A DNA stretch of 64,000 nt. Origin: Chitinophaga japonensis (lineage in GTDB: Bacteria; Bacteroidota; Bacteroidia; Chitinophagales; Chitinophagaceae). Positions 34,939 to 44,077 of the stretch are shown piece by piece. The stretch lies in contig NZ_VLLG01000005.1 in NCBI RefSeq assembly GCF_007830125.1, forward strand, positions 248,001 through 312,000, given 5' to 3'. The translations under genes were made by a program, and so were the position numbers. How positions within the stretch are numbered: position 1 is the stretch's first letter; each line of letters starts with the position of its first letter. The notes under the pieces are model-generated. The model was not told where the DNA came from. It made no database searches and worked only from the letters and a program-made list of their open reading frames with translations.

Positions 34939-35496
34939 ATGAAACAAAACCGCTTTGCTTACGCTACTGCTTTGCTGGCATCCGTACTGTTCGCTGCCTG
35001 CCAGCAGCCACCGGACAACAAAGGTGGCAAAGACATTCCCTTTGATACTGCGAAAGCGTGGGTGCACGCCATTCATATAGATACCGCAGCCCAGCTTACC
35101 CGGGACTTCCGGGCGGCCCGGGAAAGGCTGAGAAAGCTGGTGGGCAGCACCCAACAAAACCTGGACAGCATCCTGCAATTGCCCAGCGCCGAAGCCTTTA
35201 ACCGGGACGCCATCGCCGTGTTGCTCAACCAGGAGGACGCGCAGGGCATCCGCATTTACTATGGCCGGGGCAGTAAGGGAGAAGTCAAGCTGGTGCTGGT
35301 GCCTATTGACTCCAAAGGCAATGATATTGTTACTACCCTGCTGGACAGCACCAGCAATCGCAGCGAACAGGCCGTAGGCTACATACCGGGCATTTCCACC
35401 GCCAGGGCCGGCGCACGGCGGGCGGCAGCACAGGCCATGGAAAACGGCCAGCGTTGTGATCCCCCGCCCTGCGGCACCAGCAAATTAACCGAATAG
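34939..35496 (+). CDS. lipoprotein of unknown function
   Basis: 185 residues. Lipoprotein signal with Cys at about 21 (LLASVLFAAC). The mature part is alpha/beta with IRIYYGRGSKGEVKLVLVPIDSKGNDI in the middle and a C-terminal CDPPPC motif before TSKLTE. I recognise similar sequences only as uncharacterised Bacteroidota lipoproteins. It ends 18 bp before the membrane-protein gene and may form one unit with it and the kinase genes. Confidence 0.75.
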   Translation: MKQNRFAYATALLASVLFAACQQPPDNKGGKDIPFDTAKAWVHAIHIDTAAQLTRDFRAARERLRKLVGSTQQNLDSILQLPSAEAFNRDAIAVLLNQEDAQGIRIYYGRGSKGEVKLVLVPIDSKGNDIVTTLLDSTSNRSEQAVGYIPGISTARAGARRAAAQAMENGQRCDPPPCGTSKLTE

Positions 35497-35514
35497 TCAC
35501 CTTTATACCTGCCC

Positions 35515-36195
35515 ATGCAACCCAACCACATCGCCAATTTCCTGCTGAGCGAATTAGTAGCGATCCCATTGATCATAGGGGCGGTACGCTTTTACCGGAT
35601 CAATACCAGCTACCACCCTTTCATCCTTTTATTGCTGATGGCTTTCACCTCGGAAGCCATCAGCTTTATCTGCATCCATTTCTTTCATTACAACAATGCC
35701 ATTACGGTCAACATCTACGCATTGATCGAATCCCTGATCCTGCTGTACCAGTTCCGCGCCTGGGGCTTCCTGCACCGGAAACAGCGGCTGTTCTATACCC
35801 TGGTGGCCGTCTTCATCCTTTTATGGACCGTGGAGAACATTGTTTTCTTTAAAATAGAGACCTACTCCCCTTTCTTCAAAGGCGCCTATTCCTTCGTGAT
35901 CGTGCTGCTGAGCATTAACGAGATCAACTACATGATCGTGCAGGACAGCCGGTTGCTGTTCAGGAACGCCAAATTCCTCATCTGCCTCGGCTTCATCATC
36001 TACTTCATTTACCAGATCATTTATGAAGCATCCTACTATGTGTTAGGCAAAGATGATGTAGTAAGCGTAGCTACCAGGATCATCAGCCTGTTCGGGTATG
36101 TAAACGCTTTTGTAAATTTGCTGTACGGCGTAGCTGTGTTTTTGATCCCCGAAAAAAAGAACGATCTTTATTTTAACCGTCACTTTGAGCCGTAG
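35515..36195 (+). CDS. multi-pass membrane protein of unknown function
   Basis: 226 residues with seven predicted membrane helices (about 10-28, 35-58, 62-82, 92-112, 122-140, 155-180, 195-215) and a short cytoplasmic tail. No enzyme motif is seen. The layout recalls 7TM sensor input modules. It sits between a lipoprotein and a kinase that lacks any sensory domain, so it could act as the sensor subunit; this is inferred from context only. Confidence 0.75.
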   Translation: MQPNHIANFLLSELVAIPLIIGAVRFYRINTSYHPFILLLLMAFTSEAISFICIHFFHYNNAITVNIYALIESLILLYQFRAWGFLHRKQRLFYTLVAVFILLWTVENIVFFKIETYSPFFKGAYSFVIVLLSINEINYMIVQDSRLLFRNAKFLICLGFIIYFIYQIIYEASYYVLGKDDVVSVATRIISLFGYVNAFVNLLYGVAVFLIPEKKNDLYFNRHFEP

Positions 36196-36198
36196 GAA

Positions 36199-36270
36199 GA
36201 TGGAAGTAAGAGGCCGGATGTAAGATGCCTGCCTCCTGCTTCATACGTCTTACGTCATACATCTTACATC
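36199..36270. repeat. short inverted repeat of GATGTAAGATG words
   Basis: GATGTAAGATG at 36217-36227 and CATCTTACATC at 36259-36269 form the inner arms. The flanks repeat variants (GATGGAAGTAAGA and TACGTCTTACGTCATA). It fills the gap before the kinase gene and resembles in style the hairpins at 8392 and 14912. Confidence 0.6.
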
Positions 36271-36276
36271 ATATTT

Positions 36277-37014
36277 ATGGGTGACAAGATATTTTATACC
36301 ACTGTCTTTGTTTCTTTACTGATCGCCATCATTATCATTTACTTCGTGGTGTCCATCATCCTGTATCACCGCCGCTACATCCGGCTGCAGCGGGAACGGA
36401 TCACCGCGGAGATCACCATACTGGAGAACGAGCGCAAACGCATTGCCACCGACCTGCACGACAGCGCCGGCCCCCTCCTCTCTACCGTAAAGCTGATCCT
36501 CAACAGCATAGATGTGCAAAGTGAGCACGACAAAAAGATCATCGAAAAATCCAGCCGCTACATCGACGAGACCATTACCAACCTCCGCCAGATATCTCAT
36601 AACCTGCTGCCCAACGCCCTGGAACGCAAAGGGCTGGTAGAGGCTACCCGCGAGTTCATCCAGCAGGTGAGCGAACAGCAATCCCTTGCCATTGAGCTGC
36701 GCTGCAACGGCGATATCCGGGTACAGCCCGAAAAGGCCATCCATATCTTCCGCATTATCCAGGAAATTATACAGAACACCCTCAAGCACGCCAGGGCCAG
36801 CCAGCTCCGTATCTCCCTCAGCCAGGACGACGGGCAGCTACTGCTGCTGGTACGGGAAAACGGCGCCGGCTTTGACGTAAAAAAGGCCAAAACCACTTCC
36901 GCCGGCCTGGGCATGAAAAGCCTGGAGATCAGAACAGACATCATGCATGGCTCCCTGGCCATCGAATCCGCACCCGGGCAGGGCACCCAATACTTTATAA
37001 AGATCCCCGCCTGA
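36277..37014 (+). CDS. sensor histidine kinase, NarL/LiaS class (HisKA_3)
   Basis: 245 residues. A single N-terminal helix (about 8-30), a short coiled coil, then the HisKA_3 phosphoacceptor ERKRIATDLHDSAG (His near 61) and HATPase_c with EIIQNTLKHA (N box), ENGAGFD (D box with Glu for the usual Asp) and GLGMKSL (G box). No extracellular or cytoplasmic sensor domain, so it must rely on a partner. The cognate response regulator follows after 167 bp. Confidence 0.9.
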   Translation: MGDKIFYTTVFVSLLIAIIIIYFVVSIILYHRRYIRLQRERITAEITILENERKRIATDLHDSAGPLLSTVKLILNSIDVQSEHDKKIIEKSSRYIDETITNLRQISHNLLPNALERKGLVEATREFIQQVSEQQSLAIELRCNGDIRVQPEKAIHIFRIIQEIIQNTLKHARASQLRISLSQDDGQLLLLVRENGAGFDVKKAKTTSAGLGMKSLEIRTDIMHGSLAIESAPGQGTQYFIKIPA

Positions 37015-37181
37015 ATCAATGCATAATAATTTGTATATTTACCTCGCAGGAAAGGCGTTTTTCACCCCATTTAAACAAGTCGGAAGCAGGCAGTTGACAG
37101 TCAACGGGAGCAACTACAGAACTGGATAAACGACTGCAAACCACCGGCTGCAGGCTACCGATTACAAATCACTCCGGGACA

Positions 37182-37850
37182 ATGGATCAATCAATCAGAT
37201 TACTGATAGCAGACGACCATGAGATATTCAGAGACGGGCTGGCATTGATGCTTTCAAGACAGGACAACATACAACTGGTAGGCCAGGCTTCCGACGGCAG
37301 GGAGCTGGTAGAGCTGCTGGACACGGTGCAGGCCGATATCGTTATGACGGACCTTAAAATGCCGCGCATGGACGGGGTAACGGCTACCCGCATCCTGCTG
37401 GAAAAGCATCCCGGCCTGAAGATCATTGCCCTTTCCATGTTCGATGAAGAAGACCTCATCGTGGAAATGCTGGAAGCCGGCGCTAAAGGCTACCTGCTGA
37501 AGAACGCCGATAAGGCCGAGATACTGGAAGCCATCGCCCAGGTATACGACGATCATATTTTTTACTGCCGCCAAACCTCCGCCCGGCTGGCTTCCATGAT
37601 CGTGAAAAGCCGCTTTGACCCCGCACGCGAAAAAGAAAAGATCGCCTTTACCGACCGCGAAAAAGAGATCATCCGCCTCATCTGCCAGCAGTATACCGCG
37701 CAACAGATCGGGGAAAAGATCTTCCTCAGCAAACGCACCGTAGAAGGACACCGCACCCGCATCCTCGAAAAAATGAACGTAAAGAACACCGCCGGCGTAG
37801 TGGTGTTTGCGCTGAAGCATAACCTGATCAAAGAAGAGGAGCTGTTGTAA
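37182..37850 (+). CDS. NarL/FixJ family response regulator
   Basis: 222 residues. Receiver domain with acidic pocket IADDHE (near 11), phosphoacceptor Asp in IVMTDLKMPRMDG (near 57), Thr/Ser in ALSMFDEED and Lys in KGYLLK. A LuxR-type HTH at 155-215 (FTDREKEIIRLICQQYTAQQIGEKIFLSKRTVEGHR trend). Partner of the kinase upstream. The next genes on the same strand are the ABC transporter, TonB receptor and lanthipeptide precursor, which are its most likely targets by position. Confidence 0.9.
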   Translation: MDQSIRLLIADDHEIFRDGLALMLSRQDNIQLVGQASDGRELVELLDTVQADIVMTDLKMPRMDGVTATRILLEKHPGLKIIALSMFDEEDLIVEMLEAGAKGYLLKNADKAEILEAIAQVYDDHIFYCRQTSARLASMIVKSRFDPAREKEKIAFTDREKEIIRLICQQYTAQQIGEKIFLSKRTVEGHRTRILEKMNVKNTAGVVVFALKHNLIKEEELL

Positions 37851-37890
37851 CATTTTTTGCAACATAGTTACATTTTACAAAACTTGTGGC

Positions 37891-37898
37891 TATATTTG
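37891..37898 (+). promoter_or_regulatory. -7 box of the small Cys/His protein gene
   Basis: TATATTTG matches TAnnTTTG. Transcription would start near 37904, which makes the ATG at 37903 unusable and favours the ATG at 37927. Confidence 0.55.
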
Positions 37899-37926
37899 CT
37901 ATATGCGCACAACACAGCTTCACCAT

Positions 37927-38250
37927 ATGCGTTCCCTGCTGGCCATGTTCTTCATGGCCCTGCTGGTGTTTGTACAGGGAGTGAAGCTGCTGCACCGGCA
38001 CGGCGATACGCTGTCGAAACAGCGCTATGCGGCGGACCGGCATGCGGTGGACCAGCGCTTTAACGCCGCCCACTACTGCGCCGTATGTGATTACCAGCTC
38101 ACCAAACATGCGGAGCTGCCGCCCACCGTTGAATCGTTACAGTTATTATCCTTCCGTTATATCACTTACGCCTTCCGCCCCTCTACGGCCTGTTCCGGCG
38201 CCGCGCAGGCGCCTGCCGGCAGGGGACCGCCCACCACCTGCATTGCATAA
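37927..38250 (+). CDS. small membrane-anchored His/Cys-rich protein
   Basis: 107 residues from the ATG at 37927; an ATG at 37903 is too close to the -7 box. One N-terminal helix or uncleaved signal (LLAMFFMALLVFVQGV) leads to LLHRHGD, then HYCAVCDYQLTKH and a Pro-rich tail. The HxH and CxxC motifs suggest metal binding. Small proteins with an HCxICxxQ-like motif are common near TonB-receptor genes in Bacteroidota, but none has a function I can name. Probably first gene of the unit running to the lanthipeptide precursor. Confidence 0.7.
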   Translation: MRSLLAMFFMALLVFVQGVKLLHRHGDTLSKQRYAADRHAVDQRFNAAHYCAVCDYQLTKHAELPPTVESLQLLSFRYITYAFRPSTACSGAAQAPAGRGPPTTCIA

Positions 38251-38309
38251 TGCCCCGTACGGCGCTTTCTCTTTATCGTATTCATTGACAGACGTTCCCT
38301 CTTATTATT

Positions 38310-39017
38310 ATGCTGCAAGCTATTGCACTGACCTGCACATTCGGTCAGCACACGGCGCTGCACGCGCTGGACCTGGAAGTAGGCAAAGGCGAGATCTGCT
38401 GCCTGCTGGGACCTAACGGCGCCGGCAAGACCACCACCCTCAATTGTTTCCTGGGCTTCCTGCAACCAGCCGGCGGCACAGCGCTGGTAAATGGTATCAA
38501 CGTGGCCCAACACCGGCAGGAAGCCCGCCGGCACCTGGCCTACATACCGGAAACCGTCATGCTCTATCCTTACCTGAGCGGGCTGGAGAACCTGCAGTTC
38601 TTCAACGCGCTGACCGGGCGGGAGCTTTCAAAGGAGCAGTACATACAACTGCTGCTGGATGCAGGATTGCAGCAAGCCGCCATACATCGCCGCGTGCAAA
38701 CCTATTCCAAGGGCATGCGGCAGAAAGTGGGTATTGCCATTGCCACCGCCAAAAATGCCGGCGCCCTGCTGCTGGATGAGCCTACTTCCGGGCTGGACCC
38801 CAGGGCCAGCAACGAGTTCTCCGACCTGCTCCGGCGCTTCAGCAACGAAGGACGCGCCGTGCTCATGGCCACCCATGACCTCTACCGCGCCAGGGAAGTA
38901 GCCACACGTATCGGCATTATGAAAGAGGGCCGCCTGCTCACCATGATGGATGCCGCCGCCGTAGACCACTATGCGCTGGAAAGCATTTACATGGAACATA
39001 TGACCGCAGAACTGTAG
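38310..39017 (+). CDS. ABC transporter ATP-binding protein
   Basis: A 235-residue nucleotide-binding domain with Walker A GPNGAGKTTTLN (near 33), a signature region YSKGMRQKVGIAIA (canonical LSGG replaced by YSKGM, as in many ABC-2 ATPases), Walker B LLLDEPTSGLDP and the switch ATHDLYRA. It works with the two permeases that follow, the first beginning 4 bp downstream. In a lanthipeptide locus such a complex could give self-protection (LanFEG-like) or energise export. Confidence 0.9.
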   Translation: MLQAIALTCTFGQHTALHALDLEVGKGEICCLLGPNGAGKTTTLNCFLGFLQPAGGTALVNGINVAQHRQEARRHLAYIPETVMLYPYLSGLENLQFFNALTGRELSKEQYIQLLLDAGLQQAAIHRRVQTYSKGMRQKVGIAIATAKNAGALLLDEPTSGLDPRASNEFSDLLRRFSNEGRAVLMATHDLYRAREVATRIGIMKEGRLLTMMDAAAVDHYALESIYMEHMTAEL

Positions 39018-39021
39018 TAAC

Positions 39022-40425
39022 ATGCTTAGAATATTAGCCGCAAAAGAATGGCGGATGGTATGGCGCAGCGGTACGCTGGCCGCCATCCTGTTAGCCCTGC
39101 TGGTATTGACGGGCATTGCCTTTGCCAGCACCCGTATACAGTACAAGCGCCTGTACCTGGAACGTACCGCCGCCAATGCACAGTTCCGGCAGCAATGGGA
39201 GCAGCTCAAAGCCGGCGATCCGCACAGCGCCGCCCACTTCGGCACCTGGATTTTTAAGCCCGTTACGCTCCTGGGCAGCTTTGACAAAGGGATTGATAAT
39301 GTAGCCGGGTATACGATGCGGGTGGAAGCGCATGTACAGCACAACCTGGCCACCTCTCCCCTGCGGCCGGCAGATACCTACCTGCGCCTTGGCGAGCTGA
39401 CGATGGCCAATGTGCTGCTGCTGTTTTTCCCACTGTTCATACTATGCTACTGCTTTAACAGCTATACACAGGAAAAAGCCTCCGGCACGCTGCAACTACT
39501 GCTGTTGCAGGGAGCAAGCCGCCCCGCTGTACTCAGGAGCAAGGCGGGGCTGCACCTCGCAGTAGTGAATACCATGCTGCTGACCATGATGCTGGCCTTT
39601 CTGCCAGCCCTGCTACTCGGCGGTGGCGGCCCGCTTAACAGTGGTGAGCTGCTGCGCATACTGCTGCTGTTGGCCTGCTACGCCTGCTACTGCAGCATAT
39701 TCGTACTGCTGGGCGTCATCCTGTCTGCCATAGCCGGGAATGCCCGCCAGGCCCTGCTTATAGGCTGCGGCATCTGGCTGCTGTGGAATGTGCTGCTGCC
39801 CCGGCTCTCGGCTGCGGCGGGCGACGTATGGCATCCCCTGCCCTCACAGCACGCTCTGGAAGAAAAAATAGAGAAAGCCATCAAGACCGGCATTAACGGC
39901 GACGATCCCCGGGAAGCGCGGCTGGAGCGGCTCACCCGGCAGGTGCTGAAAAAATACAATGTTACGGACATCAGCAGCCTGCCTGTGAACTTTGACGCTA
40001 TCCGCCTGCAGTCCAATGAAGACTATGCCCAGATGGTATATGGTAAATACGCAGCCGAAACCGACAGCACCATGCGCAGGCAAAACAACATTACCCGCTA
40101 TGCAGCACTGGCAGACCCCTTCCTGGCTGTCCGCAGCATTTCCATGGCGCTGTGCGGCACAGACTATGACCATCATTGGCATTTTGATGCGGCAGCCCGT
40201 AGCTACCGCCACACATTCATCCGCCGGCTGAACAACCAGCAGGCGTATGGCGGCGGATCGTCCGATCAGGACTTTTACCGGCAGATGCCCCGCTTCCATT
40301 ACGAGCCCCCGGGACTTGCCGCAGTGCTGCGCAGCCAGTTGTTGCCGCTGCTGTCGCTGTTGCTGTGGCTGCCGGGATGCCTGTTATTGTTAAACAGAAT
40401 AGCCAGACATGAACCGTTTGTATAG
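39022..40425 (+). CDS. ABC-2 type permease with large extracytoplasmic domain (DUF3526-like), 1
   Basis: 467 residues. The first helix (GTLAAILLALLVLTGIAFAS) is followed by an extracytoplasmic segment with ERTAANAQFRQQWEQLKAGDPHSAAHFGTW, then four to five helices including SYTQEKASGTLQLLLLQGA (permease coupling loop). A second soluble region (about 275-430) precedes the last helix. This split layout is that of the DUF3526 group of Bacteroidota and proteobacterial permeases often found with TonB receptors. It overlaps the next permease by 17 bp. Confidence 0.82.
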   Translation: MLRILAAKEWRMVWRSGTLAAILLALLVLTGIAFASTRIQYKRLYLERTAANAQFRQQWEQLKAGDPHSAAHFGTWIFKPVTLLGSFDKGIDNVAGYTMRVEAHVQHNLATSPLRPADTYLRLGELTMANVLLLFFPLFILCYCFNSYTQEKASGTLQLLLLQGASRPAVLRSKAGLHLAVVNTMLLTMMLAFLPALLLGGGGPLNSGELLRILLLLACYACYCSIFVLLGVILSAIAGNARQALLIGCGIWLLWNVLLPRLSAAAGDVWHPLPSQHALEEKIEKAIKTGINGDDPREARLERLTRQVLKKYNVTDISSLPVNFDAIRLQSNEDYAQMVYGKYAAETDSTMRRQNNITRYAALADPFLAVRSISMALCGTDYDHHWHFDAAARSYRHTFIRRLNNQQAYGGGSSDQDFYRQMPRFHYEPPGLAAVLRSQLLPLLSLLLWLPGCLLLLNRIARHEPFV

Positions 40426-41860
40426 CAATATATCCGTCATAAAGCGTATCCTCCAGATGGAGGTGCATATGCTGCAACGCACAGCTTTGCTGCCCGCGCT
40501 GCTGGGTATTCTTTTCCTCTCCGGTGCTGCTGCGCTGTTATACGGGCGCCATGTAATGGTAGCGCACAAAGCAACGCTGGACAGCATTCACCAGGATTAC
40601 CAGTTGCGGTATGATGAGTTGTACGGGCAGTTGCAGGCGGATACCAGCACGCCAAAGGGCAAAACAGCATACATATCCGCCACGCACCCGGCAGTGGTGG
40701 ATTACCGCCTGCACCGCACCGTGTACCACCCCCCGGCCCCGCTTTCCCTGATGGCCATAGGCGTAAGTGACATGGCCACCTGGTACTACCCGGTAAGCGT
40801 AAGGGGCGGCTACGTGCCTGCAGAGGAAAAAGTGAGCAACCCGGAGCATTTGCAGACAGGCAACTTTGATGGGGCGTTCCTGCTGGTGTACCTGCTGCCG
40901 CTGATGGCCATCTGCCTGAGCTACAACCTGCTTTCACAGGAAAAAGAGCAGGGCACTCTCTCATTGTTTGTAGTACAGAAAGGCAATATCACCGGCGCCC
41001 TGCTACTGCGCCTGCTGCTACGTTACCTGATGCTGATGGCGGCCATTGTGCTGATATCCCTGGCCGGTGTGCTGCTGGCTGTGCCACAGCAGGGCTTTCC
41101 CTGGCGGGACTTCCTGGCCTGGACAGGCGTAGCGGCGGCCTATATGGCGCTGTGGATGGGCATTATCTGGTTCATCCTTTCCTGGAATGCATCCGCGGCC
41201 GTCAACATCATCGCCATGCTGGGTGCCTGGCTGCTGTTGCTGGTAGTCATCCCCGCCGCCACCCGCCTTACGACAGACAGCCGTTATGCGGATGATACCG
41301 CCGGCAATGCCTCCCTGCAAAGATCCATTAAGTGGGAAACCTGGGACCTGCCGCAAAAACATCTGCTGGACAGTTTTTATGCCGTGTACCCGCAATACTT
41401 TAATGCTCGTGCATATGATACGGGAACTACCAACCTCCGCCACGCCATGGCCTATTACGAGTTGGTAGAAAGGCGTATGGAACGTGTCCTTTCCCGGCAG
41501 GATACGGAGCGCCGCCGCAACATGCAAGCCGTGGCCGCCTCCTGGCGTTATAACCCGGCCGTATATACGCAGGCTTTGCTGAACGGCATTGCCCGTACCG
41601 ATGTAGCAGACTACGCCTGGTTCCATAACCGGGTGGCAAGCTTCCACTACGGCTGGAAACAATTCTTTTACAATATGCATTTTAACGATCTGCAGTTCAC
41701 GGCCGCAGACTATAAAGCGATGCCTGTTTACCATCCGGCCTACGATCCCGCCGGCCCTGCGCGGTGGATGCAGGGCATATTGTACCTGCTGCTGCAGGCT
41801 GCTGCATGGCTGCTGGCGGGCATACTGGTATTATTATTACATACAAATCCATATACATGA
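40409..41860 (+). CDS. ABC-2 type permease with large extracytoplasmic domain (DUF3526-like), 2
   Basis: 483 residues, same plan as the gene before it: helix near 25-42, extracytoplasmic part with ISATHPAVVDYRLHRT, helices around LSYNLLSQEKEQGTLSLFVVQKG, a second soluble region (about 290-450) and a final helix pair. It probably forms a heterodimer with the 39022 product. Its stop codon overlaps the start codon of the TonB receptor (ATGA at 41857-41860), tying receptor and permease expression together. Confidence 0.82.
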   Translation: MNRLYSNISVIKRILQMEVHMLQRTALLPALLGILFLSGAAALLYGRHVMVAHKATLDSIHQDYQLRYDELYGQLQADTSTPKGKTAYISATHPAVVDYRLHRTVYHPPAPLSLMAIGVSDMATWYYPVSVRGGYVPAEEKVSNPEHLQTGNFDGAFLLVYLLPLMAICLSYNLLSQEKEQGTLSLFVVQKGNITGALLLRLLLRYLMLMAAIVLISLAGVLLAVPQQGFPWRDFLAWTGVAAAYMALWMGIIWFILSWNASAAVNIIAMLGAWLLLLVVIPAATRLTTDSRYADDTAGNASLQRSIKWETWDLPQKHLLDSFYAVYPQYFNARAYDTGTTNLRHAMAYYELVERRMERVLSRQDTERRRNMQAVAASWRYNPAVYTQALLNGIARTDVADYAWFHNRVASFHYGWKQFFYNMHFNDLQFTAADYKAMPVYHPAYDPAGPARWMQGILYLLLQAAAWLLAGILVLLLHTNPYT

Positions 41861-43998
41861 ACAAAACGTTACTTATACAGGTATGTTTATGCAACATAGT
41901 CCTGTGCGGCTATGCCCAGCACAAAAATGACAGCCTGCGCCGCCAGCGCCTGCAGGAGATTGTTGTGCAGGAAAAGAAAAGAGCGCTGAAGGCCGACAGC
42001 ATGGCGCCGATGCTGCGCCTGCAGGGCCGGCTGCTGGAAACGCCGCAAAGCATTGTAAGCATCAGCAGCGAGCTGATACGCCAGCAGGGCGCGCTGGTAA
42101 TGAAGGATATTGCGCGCAATGCCAGCGGCGTCAAGTTCGGGTATAACAGCTCTGTATTTGACGCATCTACCGTAGTAATGGTAAGAGGCTTCAGCTCCCA
42201 GACCTTTGTAAACGGCATGCCGCAGCGCAGCGCAATGGGTGGGCTGATAGACGACGCGGCCATTATGGAACGGGTGGATTTCATTAAAGGGCCTGCGGGC
42301 TTCCTGCTTTCTTCCGGGGAGCCGGGAGGCAGCATGAATATTTCCACCAAAACGCCCCGGCTACAAAAGATACGGCTGCTGGAAGTATCCGGCGGCAGTT
42401 TCGGAATGCTGCGCGGCGCTGCCGACATTGGCAGCGCCATAAAGGACAAAGGCTTCTCTTACCGCCTGAACCTTGCTTACCAGCAACAGAACAGCTTCAT
42501 GGATTTTATTAAAACAAAAAAGTATGTGGCCGCACCCGTGCTGCAGTACAACTTCAGCCGCAATACCTGGCTGCTGGCAGAGTATAATATTATCCGCGCC
42601 ACGGCCGACGGCGGCAGCAGTGTTGCCAAAGTAGGCAGGGAGGAAGAGGTGCTGAAAGACCGCATTGGCAATAATTATGCGGGCGATCCCGGCCTGCCGC
42701 AATCCTACACCCAGTCGCAGAGCGTGCGCATGCTGCTCTCCCACCGGTTCAATGAGCGCTGGCGCCTTTCCGTGCAGTCCAAATACACAGTAACGCCGAT
42801 GGAAGTATGGTACCTGATGTCCGACAACTATTCGCCGGTGAATTTTGACAGCACCAACATCACCCGGCGCATGCCCGTGTTCAGCAATATTACCGGCCGC
42901 GTAGCCGCCGTGCAGGCCTATGTGAACGGCACGTTCCATACCGGCAGCCAGGTACAGCACAACCTGCTGGCCGGGGTGGATTACAACTACAGTAAGGACC
43001 AATTTGCCAACGCTTACGGTAAAAATACGTTCTCCTTTGACCGGACAAAACCGCAATACGGGCTGAACACAGACAGCGTGCGCATGCTGAACGACCCCCT
43101 TCTTATACTGCGGGAAAACAACTGGCTGTCTTTCTTTGCCTATAACACCACTCGCATTCGCAAAGGCTGGCTGCTGAACTACGGGGGCAGGTTTACGGTG
43201 AATACGCCGGTTACCATAGACCCCAGCAAACCCGCCCGCGATGAAACCGCTTTCTCTCCCCGCCTGGGCGTTACCCGTCTGCTGGGTGAAAACACGTCGG
43301 TATATGCCATATACGATCAGTCCTTCATACCACAAACAGGGGCTGACTTTGAAGGCACCCCCTTTGATCCGCTGCGCGGCAACAGCATTGAAGTAGGCGC
43401 CAAGCGGGAATGGTTCCAGCGCAGGCTCATTACCAGTTTGGCCGCTTATCGCATTATCAAGAACAACCTGCTGGTAACGGACCTGGAGCACCGGGGCTTC
43501 CGCAGGCAGATAGGGCAGGCTACCAGCACCGGTGTGGAGTTAGATATTACCGGGCGCATTTCCAACAGGCTTTCCGTATCGGCCAACTACGCCTATACCC
43601 ATGCCATTACCAGCAAGGACGCCAGGAAGGAAAATGAAGGCGCCCGGCTGGCCTTTATACCGGAGCAAATGATCAACTCCTGGCTGCAGTATACCATTCC
43701 GCTCAACGAAATATCCCGGCTCAGCATCAGCGCAGGGCACAGCACCGTTACAAGGAGTGGCACCTACACCCGCAACGTATACCTGCCCGGCTATACGAAG
43801 TTTGACGCGGGCATTGCCTATGATGCCGGCAAATGGTATGTGCGCGTGGTGGCGGACAACCTTACCAACAAGCGCTACTTTTCCAGCGGCGATATACTGG
43901 ATGTATCGACGGGCTCCATTTACCCGGGCGTAAAGGCCTACTATTACACTGAAGGCGAGCCCCTCTCCTTTAGAACTTTTGTGGGCGTAAGACTATAA
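41857..43998 (+). CDS. TonB-dependent receptor, siderophore-receptor type
   Basis: About 713 residues from the ATG at 41857; the upstream in-frame extension lies in the permease gene. Signal peptide ending YAQ, TonB-box-like QEIVVQEKKR, a plug domain (about 45-170; LLETPQSIVSIS, VMVRGFSS, FIKGPAGFL) and a 22-strand-type barrel ending in LSFRTFVGVRL. It lacks the CarboxypepD-reg extension usual in SusC proteins and follows the siderophore-receptor plan. In this operon it may take up a compound through the outer membrane, or serve in handling of the lanthipeptide; ligand unknown. Confidence 0.88.
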   Translation: MNKTLLIQVCLCNIVLCGYAQHKNDSLRRQRLQEIVVQEKKRALKADSMAPMLRLQGRLLETPQSIVSISSELIRQQGALVMKDIARNASGVKFGYNSSVFDASTVVMVRGFSSQTFVNGMPQRSAMGGLIDDAAIMERVDFIKGPAGFLLSSGEPGGSMNISTKTPRLQKIRLLEVSGGSFGMLRGAADIGSAIKDKGFSYRLNLAYQQQNSFMDFIKTKKYVAAPVLQYNFSRNTWLLAEYNIIRATADGGSSVAKVGREEEVLKDRIGNNYAGDPGLPQSYTQSQSVRMLLSHRFNERWRLSVQSKYTVTPMEVWYLMSDNYSPVNFDSTNITRRMPVFSNITGRVAAVQAYVNGTFHTGSQVQHNLLAGVDYNYSKDQFANAYGKNTFSFDRTKPQYGLNTDSVRMLNDPLLILRENNWLSFFAYNTTRIRKGWLLNYGGRFTVNTPVTIDPSKPARDETAFSPRLGVTRLLGENTSVYAIYDQSFIPQTGADFEGTPFDPLRGNSIEVGAKREWFQRRLITSLAAYRIIKNNLLVTDLEHRGFRRQIGQATSTGVELDITGRISNRLSVSANYAYTHAITSKDARKENEGARLAFIPEQMINSWLQYTIPLNEISRLSISAGHSTVTRSGTYTRNVYLPGYTKFDAGIAYDAGKWYVRVVADNLTNKRYFSSGDILDVSTGSIYPGVKAYYYTEGEPLSFRTFVGVRL

Positions 43999-44077
43999 CC
44001 TTTGGACATAGATTGCAATCGGGGATAATGCCGAAACCCCATAATAAGTAGGCGTTAACATCTAAAAACTCTATTTT

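Noticed and set aside
41764-41856. Longer start of the TonB receptor at 41764
   Set aside because: It overlaps the permease gene and delays the signal peptide; the ATG at 41857 overlaps the permease stop as ATGA and starts the signal peptide.
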